DNA from: Sinonovacula constricta
Lineage: Eukaryota; Mollusca; Bivalvia; Cardiida; Solecurtidae
Reading direction: 5' to 3'
Assembly: GCA_007844125.1 (NCBI GenBank)
Contig: CM017558.1
Coordinates: 27,051,478 to 27,115,477 of the forward strand
Length of the DNA: 64,000 nt
Both the position numbers and the translations under genes were made by a program. The stretch's first letter is position 1. Every line of letters begins with the position of its first letter. Below the pieces are notes generated by a model. That model was not told the DNA's origin, ran no database searches, and worked only from the letters and a program-made list of their open reading frames with translations. Below are positions 50,801 to 62,800 of the stretch, piece after piece.

Positions 50801-53800
50801 TTGTTTTAAATTTCGATTCCGAAATTCAGATTGACATGAGCTTGGCGGAAACTACCTGCAACCTTAAGGTGCACGTATGTTCGTAAGTGATAGTAAAGTG
50901 TCGCGATGCTAAACAAGAACGAGATTAAAACTTAAGAAATCTAAGATACCGCGGGCTCGTGGGGTTTTTTTTTCAAAGCGGATTTTGGAGGTGAATCCGC
51001 GACAACTCTCAAAAGTAATAAACACTCAAGAAATTCTGAATGTGGTGTGTGTGGTGGTGGAAGCATTTTTATTATGTCTGAAATAACACTTAGTAACTCG
51101 ACAACAATAAATGTACAGCAGCAGCAAGTAAAAGATTGTGATTCCGTTTGGTTACATTTATTGTTGATAATTTGAAATCAAATCCCAGACCGGATCCAAT
51201 TTATGAAGTAATAAAGTTTCTTGTTTCTTCAGGTGGACATATTTGCTGGTGCCGTGTTTATCCAACAAGGCCCTCGGCTGGAATACCTATATAGCCATCT
51301 CTATCCTGCTCGCCATTACCGCCATTTACACCATAGCAGGTTTGTAAATCTCAAAGTTGCCAACGGTTCCGAACTCTGTCACAAAAATAAAATTCCAAAA
51401 CTGACCGCCAAAAAACACACTGTACGCATTTAGTCCCAAAACTGGCCGCAAAAACACGGTGTACGTGTTTATTCCCAAAACTGGCCACAAAAAACACGGT
51501 GTACGCATTCCCAAAACTGGCCGCAAAAACACGGTGTACGCATTTAGTTCCAAAACTGGCCGGAAAAACACGGTGTACGCATTTAGTTCCAAAACTGGCC
51601 GCAAAAACACGGTGTACGCATTAAGTCCCAAAACTGGCCGCAAAAACACGGTGTACGCATTTAGTCTCAAAACTGGCCGCAAAAACCCGGTGTACGCATT
51701 TAGTCCCAAAACGGGCCGCAAAAACACGGTGTACGCATTTAGTCCCAAAACTGGCCGCAAAAACACGGTGTACGCATTTAGTCCCAAAACTGGCCGCAAA
51801 AACACGGTGTACGCATTTAGTCCCAAAACTGACCGCAAAAAAAAAACGGTGTACGCATTTAGTCCCAAAACTGGCCGCAAAAAAAAACAAAAAACACGCT
51901 GTATGCATTTACTCCCAAAACTGACCGCAAAAAAATACGCTGTATGCATTCAGTCCCAAAACTGGCCACAAGAACACGGTGTACGCATTTAGTTCCAAAA
52001 CTGATCGCAAAATACGCTGTACGCATTTCGTCTCAAAACTGATTGCCAAAACACGTAGTGCGCAATTGGTTTCAAACTTGGCGGTATAAAAAAAACACGC
52101 TGTAAGAATTTCATTCCAAAACTGGCCGCAAAAGGCCGCTATACTTATGTTAGAAAATTGCCTGTAGTTGACGAGACATGTTTTTTTATTGTGGAAGTCA
52201 CATCTCCATGTGTTCCTATTTTACGAAAGTCTTCCAATATAAATTTGGTTTTGAAGTTGGAAAAAAAAATCTATATTTTATATTGTCACAGAGACTACAA
52301 CATTTGCATGTATATATTCACGATTACAACAATCAATGTTGTCATTAAATTTATTCAGCAACAATCGTTACGTTTATTTTTTATTTTTTTTTTTTTTTTT
52401 TTGATGAACATTGAATTTGGTTCCTCGATTCTATTAATACGTGAACAGGATGCTACAACCATCACCTCTTTTTTCTCTGGTATTTTCTTTTCTTGATTTA
52501 AAACATAATAACTTTATTTACAATCATCATTTTGTCTTGTTCTTTAATATAAATAATGCATAAATAATGCATCTCTCTTCTAAATGATATGTGGACAATA
52601 TTCTAACGACGTCATACCTTAGCTCAGAAACTGTCAGCGCTTGGACACTTTTTATTCAAATATGTCTGCTTTCTTTTCATTGCTTGCGTATGAGAAACCC
52701 CGCAGGAAGTGCGAGATAAAACCTCTGTAAAGCCGAGTTTAAGCACCCTTTCGGTCCCTTTTGCCGACTGACCGTTCCAAAGCGATGACTGTTGGATTTT
52801 TTCTTTTTGTTAAATGACTCATCGTAGATTTGTTCTAACATTTGCATTTGACATGGATGTGGATGCATATATATACCTTTGTCCTCTGTCTTTTCGTCAT
52901 ACTTCCTTATCTTTTGGAAACATAATTTCAATACATTTAGCATTTAGCATTTCATGTAAGAAAACAACTCTTTAAATAAAAATCGCAAAAAATAAAAATA
53001 CTTACATTGCCTACAAGATAGAGCGCGGATGCAAGACATCTCAGGCACTGCAGAATGCACGCGCTTTAAACAAGAAGTTTACTGAATATCCTGGGAACTA
53101 AACACCTTCATACACTGTCAGTTCATTACATATATATACATTTATGTAAAAGTACTGAACTGTTACACTGATGGTACTAGACTGCTATACTGCTTTCTTC
53201 CTTGTTGTCTGCTACATATGTAATTTCAAGCTGAGGTTATAACAACGGCATACTTGGTTTGTTGCGTTAAACAAGATCTCACCGAACAGCTTCGCATTTC
53301 GATTAATGCCTGCTACTTTTTATAATTGCAAGTTAGCCTTTACTGATGCACGATTTATAAAACGGAATACTCGGTTCTTTTCTCTGAAAAGGGTCTCACA
53401 GAACATATGCGACTCTCTGACTGCTACACTATCGTCCCCGTAAAATGCATTCCATAAAAAACATCGCTCACCATGGTAACTGTTTTAGGCATATTTAAAC
53501 GTGTTTGTTTCGTATTGGGGGGGGGGGGGGGGGTAGGGGTAAAGTGTGTTGTGTCTATTGCATCACATTGAACTTACACAGTGTGCCAAGATTGCAATGA
53601 ATATTAAATTTCATTGATTTCAACCTAAACTAGTTATAGTTCTTAATCCCACAATATCTCTCCTACAGGTGGCCTGTCGGCGGTGGTGTTCACAGAAACC
53701 CTGCAGACTGTCATCATGCTTACAGGATCCGTGTTGCTCGCCATCCTTGGTATGAATAATAAGCATAAAAATAAAAATAGTTAGCTGGAAAACCTTAATA

Positions 53801-56800
53801 CTTAAGTTGTTTTCACCTTTTGGGACTCGAACCTATCGCCTCGGTGGTATCCGACAATATGTTTATGTCAAATATACGTAACAATATCTGACCACTGGTT
53901 GGGGTATTTGAACAGAGTTTCTGCAGAAAAATCCGACTTTAGTCTAAGCTTAGACGATTTTCAACAGTATCTGAATTTTATGGCAGAAAAACTCGTTAAT
54001 CAATAGCTAAAATATTTATACTTTTTAAATCTACAAATAAGAACGATTGGGATTCCTGCTAAGAATAGACATCAACGTCACAGCGGATGACGTTAATGAG
54101 CTAAAATATAAGTGATCACATGGTTTTCTTAGTTTAAAAATAGCTAACAGTGCAGCGTTGCTCAGATAGGAAATACATATTTGCTAATGACGATTGTGTT
54201 TTTATGGTTCCCTTTTCCACATAGGTGTAGGGACATCAATAACAGCATTTGGCTAGATCTGTTCAGGTAACAATACTTTATTTGGTTGTTTAATGAAAAA
54301 TGGTCCAAACTGTAAGATACCACCTTTAAAAAGTCGATAAATTGGCAGTGTAATTTTGAGGTCTAAAGAGTTTGATTTGAATAGCAGAAAGATATTTGCA
54401 TTTTTACGGAATCTTGAATTTATTTGAAGTAATAAACTTTGCCGCTTTGCAGCATTGTGTTAAATCAATGGCTTCGGAAAAGTTTGAAATATCTGTCAAA
54501 TGGCTGTTATGATGTCTTGACAGCGCTTTATCATCAAAGAGCGTTTCATATATAAGTACATATGAGACAGTAAACTTAAACAATGATTATTCAATGTTCA
54601 AATTTGTAAATCTAATTCATTTGCAGCTTATGTAGAAGTAGGTGGTTTTTGGGCGCTGTATTACAAATATTTCGAGGCGGTGGCCACTGTATCTAATACG
54701 ACGTTGTCCAACACGACCTGCGGCCTCCCACGTGACGATGCCTTCCACATCCTACGGCACCCAGTCCACTCTGATCTGCCGTGGCCAGGGGTGCTCATCC
54801 GCTCCACACTGTGCTCCCTCTGGTACTGGTGTACCGACCAGGTATATCATCATCATCATCTTCATCATCATCATCATCATCTATCATCATCATCATATCG
54901 TCATCATAATCATCATCATCATCGCTATCTTTGTCATCATCTCATGATCATCATCATCACCATCGTCATCATCATCATTATCATCTCCATCATCACCATC
55001 ATCATCGACGTCATTTTTATCTTTGTCATCGTCGCTGATTTTTCTATCTATCAATTTTGGACTTCTTTTTCATTAATAATAACATTTCGCTGTGGATTTG
55101 ACAACGTGTTGTTAAATATCGTTTCAAATTTAACTACGTGCCTCCGTTTATATGATATTTTTTAATGTTATTTATTGTCGCAGCGCGCGCGTTTAAATGT
55201 AATTATTTCTGGAAAATCTCATAGATGGCGCCGTGTTGTTCTATAAAAAAGTGAAAAGCGGCGCTACATGCATTAAATTTCGGTTATTGTTTAAATTTTG
55301 TGAATATCAAAATTAAATTATATTGTTGTTTTACATATCACTTGAAATGTTTAATGTTTCATATGCATAAGTTATTTATTTAAACTGCATTTGTCACGAC
55401 GATTTTCTACGTACAGATCAAATGTTATGCTCTAGTCTATTGTTTGTATTCCGACCTTTATCATGCATCCAAAAACAATTCTTTACTGCATATTATTATT
55501 AGACATGAACACTTGATATCTATTAAAAACAACAAGGTTTCGTTGTTTCTTGGTCGATATGTTGTTAGGCAAAAAGTTCCATTGTTGAACAGGACCTCGA
55601 TTAGTCTTTGGATCAGTGCTCTATAATTTATTCATGATGTCGTTCGATAAATGGGTGTTCTCTTTTAAGGTGATTGTCCAGAGAACACTTGCCTGCCAAG
55701 AATCTAGCGCATGCGCGTGGAGCCACAATTGTTGCTGGATATTTGAAAATATTGCCGTTGTTCCTTATCATCATACCCGGAATGATCAGCCGAGTTCTCT
55801 ACCCTGGTATGTTCAAGAGTTATTGATTCACATTATTATGCGGTTTCCGTGGCCGAGCGGTTAGAGTCGCTGACTCATTAGCGTCACATCGCGAGGGTCC
55901 GAGTTCCGGCCAGAGTAAGAACTTTCACATGGGAAGGTCTTCCAGCTGACTAGTGATGCGCTGATGTTCGACCATTGTGTGAGGTATGTAAGTTTAAAAA
56001 GTAACAAAACAACAAACTGACATAAATTATACTTACGTCATCAATTGTAATCAGATATCCTAGTTTACTTTTCTGTTTATTTACATGACGTGTGAAGTTC
56101 CCTTGGTGTTGAATGAGACCTGTGACAAAGAGTCGTGTGACATAGAGCCGTGTATATTATTTAGTATACGCGTATATCAACGTGCATATAATGATGTTTC
56201 TAGACTTTGAAGCTTGTTTAGACACGATGGTGTGTGAGGCGGTCTGTGACAACGTGTCATATAGTTCAGTACACAAATAAATCTAACCTTGTACGTGTAC
56301 TTTACTGTCCAGATGTCGTGTGTAGTCCCCGCGCGATTTGTGACGAGTCATGGAGTTCCGTACATACCGAAATCGTAACGTTTATATATAATTATGTTAC
56401 TTTCTAGACGAGGTGGATGCGGTGTAAAGCGGTGCGAGGTGTCGAGTGTTGACCCTGTGCTGTGTAAGGCGATCTGTGACAGCGAGTGGTGTACGTGGTT
56501 CTGTAGACATATTAACCGTAATTATACATGTATGTTACTTTCTAGATGAAGTGGCGTGTGTAGATCCCGCGGTGTGTAAGGCAGTCTGCGACAACGAGTC
56601 AGGCTGCTCCAACATCGCCTATCCCAAGCTGGTGCTCGATCTGGCTCCTGTAGGTACGTAACTCTCTGTTTAATAAAAACATCATCTGATTTACATTGTG
56701 ATTGTTGTATTTCATTATTCCATATCAATATAGATCTCAACTTAAACACCAACGCTTTGGTATACATCAGTTTAAGTACTACAAAACAACACTAAGAAAA

Positions 56801-59800
56801 CAGCACATGATATAGGACTGGAACAATACGGTAGCCCGACGTCGCGGACATGTCAAAATTCAGTTTCTGGCTACTGGTCATTGATCATTAAATTAGTCCC
56901 GGACAAGTCATAAATCGGCAGTCGGACAAGTGACAAATAGATAGCGGTTTTTAATTAGAAATAAAGACAGTCACTTTCACGCCAGCAACATTTATCAACA
57001 ACGTGTAATGGCAGTACATGTGCAATGTACGCACCAGCCAATCACGAAGCGCGATACACAAACGCTTCTAGTTAAAAAAAAAAAGAAACAACTTGTTGTT
57101 ATACCTTGTTTGTTAGTTGTAGAAGTCATTTTTGTCCAGGTTACTAGTCTATGACTAGTCATTAAAAATATTTTTCCAGCCCTGATTATAGTGTAGTGAT
57201 GCCGATAAAATGGCATTGTGACACTAATTAAGAGGTAAGAGAACTGCATGTTCCTACTGCATGTTTGTTATGTAAGCCTGTATTGGCTAAAATATACTGC
57301 ATGAATTTCATCATATTTCTGTTCATTGAGTAAAGGTTTAAAGGGTTTGATGCTGGCCGTCATGATGTCTGCCCTGATGTCGTCACTGACGTCAGTGTTC
57401 AACAGCGCCGCCACACTGTTCACCATGGACATCTGGAAACGATACCGCCCACGTGCCTCTGACAAGGAGCTCCTCTTCTCAGGAAGGTATGTTCATAGGC
57501 GTCGTCTAGCCAAAATGTTCTTCCAAGCTTTATGGAAAGTTTAATCGCAAACAGTATAATGCAGTTCATGCCGTTTCATAATTTCTTCAAATTCCACCAG
57601 CTTAGACAGAAGGAAAGTTAATCTCATAGCAAATGAACTTATAGTGTCTTTATGCATTTCGGTCCTTTCGAAATTTCTTACACCAATTGGTAAGTTTAGA
57701 CTGCTAGGCTGCTAACTTCACATTCCAGCCTTCCTAGGATTTTGTGAATTGTTATGGTTTTATGGTTCATTTCATATCTTATAAGCTTGTCTAGTTGTAA
57801 GAAAGTGATTATAATGCATTTCAGGCCGTTCCAGAATTTCTGCAGATTCCACTAGCTTAGAAAATAGGATAAATTAAGGTTAATTTCATAGCAAATAAGC
57901 TTGCAGTGTCCTTAAAAATATTTTAATGCATTTCGGGCCGTTTCGAAAAAAGTTTGCATCAATCGGTAAGTTTAGGCTGGTAGCCTGCCAGGTTGCTAGG
58001 CTGTCAAGTTCAGGTTGCTAGGCTGCCAAGTTTAGGTTGCTAGGCCGCCAAGCTGGTAGGCTTCTAGGCTGCTAACTTCACATATAAGCAGCCTAGAGAT
58101 TAATTGAATTTTTATGGTTTAAAGTTCATTTCATATCGCATAACCTTGTAGTGTCGTAAGATAATGATTATAATGCACTTCATGCCATTTCAGAATTTCT
58201 GTACATTCCATCAGCTTATAAATAAGGATAAACGTAAGGTTGATTTCATAGCAAATAAGCTTGTAGTGTCCTTAAAAATGATTATAGTGCAATTCTTACA
58301 TCAGTCGGTAAGTTAAGGCTGCTAAGTTGTTAGGCTGCTAACTTTAGGCTGCTAGGCTGTTAGGCTTCTAACTTCAGGTTGTTAGGCTGTTAAGCTGCTA
58401 ACTTAGGCTGCTAGGCTTTTAGGCTGCTAACTTCAGGCTGCTATGTTGCCAGGCTGTTATGCTGTCAACTTTAGGCTGCTACGCTGTAATGCTGCCAACT
58501 TCAGGCTGCTAGGCTGTTAAGCTGCTAACTTAGGCTGCTAGGCTGTTAGGCTGCTAACTTAGGCTGTTAGGCTGCTAACTTCAGGCTGCTAGGTTGCCAG
58601 GCTGTTAGGCTGTCAACTTCAGGCTGCTATGCTGTTGGGCTGATAACTTCAGGCTTCTAGGCTGTTAGGCTGCTAACTTAGGCTGCTAGGCTGTTAAGCT
58701 GCTAACTTCAGGCTGCTAGGCTGTTAGGCTGCTAACTTCATGCTGCTAGGCTGTTAGGCTGCTAACTTCAGGCTGCTAGGCTGTTAGGCTGCTAACTTCA
58801 GGCTGCTAGGCTTTAAGGAAGTAAATGAACCGTCGCTTTCTGGCTGGTTAAAATCAGTTTGAAGCGCCCTCGGCCAAGCGGATAAATTCTGATAACTCCT
58901 CGGCCCCTTGCCTCGTGTATTCGAGTCACGGACTGGACGTGAACTTTTGTGGGGACGTCTTCCAGCTAACATGCGGTGGACTGATGGTTCTGATCCGACG
59001 TAAGTCTGGGATCTCGAGTCTGTATCCACTATTAATTATCTAGACGTCGCCAATTTGATCATAATTGTGTTGCAATCGGAACACGTCCGATAATTCTCGC
59101 AGCATCTCTCGGATGTATGTCGGTAGTCGAATTACCTCGGCCATTTCCCTAAATGGGTCTTCTTTTGTAACAGACGCCAAAACAAAGATGGCAGCTCGGA
59201 TGACAGCTCACTACAGTACGATGCCTGTAAAACTTCAATTTGTGGCGGCTTCAAATATAAAAAAAAAAATCAATTTTAATTTACCCAGCGCAGCTGACAC
59301 GCAGCTGTCAAACGATGGCATTGTTTATATTTTGTGCGAACTACATTTTAGGGATATTCTTTCGACTTCCGGCGAACAGAACGATCGTGATTTGAGCAAG
59401 TATCATTGCACCAGATACATCCGAGGGATGAATGTCCCGAGGACGGAATTATCCGAGGTGTCCCGATTGCATTGTGTTGGTGCGATTCAACAAATAAAAC
59501 AGTCGAAAAAATAGCCGTACAGATTCGAACAAATCGTTTAGAATTTGGGGCGACAAAACTAGCCCTCATTGCTTTTGCTCTATAGACATTGTTTTGTCAG
59601 TATGTTAATGCACTGCACGAATATTGTCTTCTCCTAGCATTCCTTGCAAAGGAAAACAAATAGGAAAAAATAAATTAAGCACTGATTGTAGAAAGTATGT
59701 CGCGATTTATTGCGTAGAACTGCATTTCCCTGCTTGCTAGTGAAATAGTTGTCTATTCTCAGAGTGTTCGTCGTAGCGCTTGTTGGTGTTAGTATAGCCT

Positions 59801-62800
59801 GGATACCGCTGATTAAATCCGCTCAAGGGGCACAACTCTTCATCTACATCCAGGCGGTGACGGGGTACATTGCTCCACCTGTTTGTGCGGTATTCCTTTT
59901 GGCCGTGCTTGTGCCAAGAATTAACGAAAAGGTAATTAATTAACTTATCCATTACTGAAATACGCAGGTATTTCATTTGAAAAGTAAGAGATAAAAAGTG
60001 CACATATTCAGGCTGTCAACTGATTCCTATATTCCTATAAAACTCCTATATTTTGGTTGAGAATCCTATATTCTGAAAAGCCTCCTATTTTTCCTATATT
60101 CTCCTATATTTTAAACAACATTCCTATATTATTAAGTAAATTTGTTGCCGATAAATAAAATGTTTATATTGCTTTGATACTGCTTTTGGCCTTTTGTTTC
60201 TAACAGGTAAGAAATTGTCTATGCCTGCAAAAGCACCACAATCCTTCAGACAGGGCTGCTGTGCTCCTCTTATATATCTTCATGGTCATCCTTAAAATGC
60301 AGTGCATCAATAGGATACATGTTTTAAGGTAAATGAAGGAATTATTTGGATTTTACTTTGTGTTATTGAACTAAATCATCATACTTGTTTTCAACGTTTT
60401 TGGATAATAATAATGTAAGAAATAATAGGAGTATTAATTTTGACTAAACGTGTAAGGTTTGGTAGTCTAAAATGCAATGAACATTACATGGTACATATAA
60501 GACATCCATTTCAGTATTACTAGTCATGTTAAGCTATTTCTGTTATGCAACATCCATTGTTTTTATGTTGTATTGTGTACTTTATTCTAAAAAAAAAAAT
60601 AAAAAAAATTTCAGGTGACCATGCAGATGACGATGATGAGCTTTGCAGTAGCCATCTGTATGGATTCTGTTGCTGTTGTTCAGAGTTAAAGGTTTCGTTC
60701 GACTGTAAGGTAGACACTTAAAACATTGATTATAACAGAAACAGTAAGTTGGAGGCAAGTATTGTTAATGTAATAATCACTATATAATATCATTTGAAGT
60801 TGGATACTCCTATATTTTGCCTTGGAACAATCCGAAAACTCCTATATTTCTGGGGGAAAAAATCCTATATTTTTCCTATAATTTAAAGAAAATCTGGTTG
60901 ACAGCCTGCATATTTGAAAACAATGAGATTTTTTCAAAATTAATGAGATTTTTAGTAATCTTTGACAAAGGTTTTATTTTTGCCCATAAAAACAAATAAC
61001 AATGTACATTCATTGTTCAAAACCATTATAAAGTCATATAAATCAATAAATTAACCAAGACTAGACAAGAGACTAGAGTACTTTTGTAACAGTAACTGGT
61101 TACAGCATCACTGAGCAAAACCATTTTTAATGAAAGAACTTCAAAACTAGCCTCAATGGAACACTTAAAAAACGTTGCCTTAGAACATATAAGTAACTGT
61201 TACAGAAAGTTTTTTAAAGCTTTTCATAAACTAACACTGTTCCAGTTATATTAAGAGCTTTTGTAAAGGCGTCTTTGCCTAGAATTTCTCAAAAGTCCAA
61301 TGACTCCTTGGTAATCAATGTCTGAAGCCAATTCTATCAAAGTTTCTTTTTAGGAGGCAGTAGCGTCTCAAAAATGAAAACGGAAATGACTGGAGATCGA
61401 TCTGGTTACCGGCATCGTAATGTCTTGCCAATATAAACGGGAAACAAGTGCGCGTGAACAAGTGTGCGTGACGTACCAGGGGTTCCAGACAATTTTTACC
61501 TCAAAGACGATGTATTATGGATATGAAATTCCTTGAACGTTATGAATGCGAGTTTATCGATTGCGCAGATATATTAAAATTATGCGTTTTTCTTGAAAAA
61601 TATGCGCTAAAATCGAATATCGCACACCAAAACATATCACTGCGTTACGTCAAACCAAAAACACGCTTCTAAAATTGTCCATAATGCTTGTCAGTTAGAT
61701 GGATGAGGTAGTCTTGCCACGGGCAATCCAGGCGACATCGCTTGTTGTAAGCTTTAAAACTTTGGAATATATTCGGGGGGTTTTAATGAATAACAGGTAA
61801 AATGCGGACATGCGATGAACTTAACGCAAAATATGAACGACTAAGATCCTGAGTGTATAAGTCTAATCATTTAAAACCTATTCAACTTAATTGGTGTGGT
61901 AATAAGATTTTGTAACATAGAAACTGCGAAAATAAAATAAACCATTCCTAACCCGGGTTAGGCATCGACTTTCTTGGTGTTTTTCGAACGGAGGTTACGC
62001 ACGTGCGTAAAAGTGCGTAAAGGCAGAAACGCGCCTGATTTTAAAAAAAGTTTAAATTGAAACTAAAAGTTTTATTGTTTGTTTTAGGCTAAATCTTCTT
62101 GAAGTTTCAAGAACAAGTTTATTTACATAAAATTAGACTTTTCTCTTGGTGTAATTAAATGATAAAAGTTTTAACAGAACCTTTTTTGTTTTGTATTCTT
62201 CTGAACAGAAAATCACGATTCTCTAAATATCATTGCACCAGATACATCCGAGGGGTGATCAGGATTACCCGAGCAGTTTTGATTGTAGTTTCCTTGTGTC
62301 TTCCAGGGAGCGTTCTGGGCAATCGTGTTGGGACAGATGTTAGGTATTACACGACTGATCCTCGACTTTGTATTCCCGGCTCCTAACTGCGGGTATCCAG
62401 ACACAAGGCCCAGTATTGTGTCACAGTTTCATTTCACATACTTCTCTTCTGCCCTGTTTGGGCTCTCAGCCATCGTCGCCATAGTGATCAGTCTACTCAC
62501 AGCTGAACCTGAGCAACACATGGTGAGACATATGTTGTCCTTGGTCGACCACTTTGTCTTTGTTTTACTTGTTTCCTGTCCTTCCCCTTGTCGCGCTCGG
62601 GTTCAAAGTTTCTTCTAATATGCCGTACCTTGAACGTCTCTCCGAATTAAGAAATGTAACTCTTGCAATCTTCATCCATTTAAGATGTTGTCGAGTTGTC
62701 TCGCTTTTATTTTCAGATTAAATTTACGTGAAAAGGTACCCATCGCTTGGTTTTATTGAGCAAACGCATGATATGTGTAGCTTTTTTTTCTTGAATGCAA

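Noticed and set aside
51326..51992. Long frames on both strands after SLC5 exon 6 (207 and 177 codons)
   Set aside because: They arise from the 39-bp repeat, also a multiple of three, inside an intron; there is no domain or conserved start.
55848..55920. Functional tRNA gene
   Set aside because: The head resembles tRNA-Ser/Leu, but the B box is degenerate and it continues into a SINE body.
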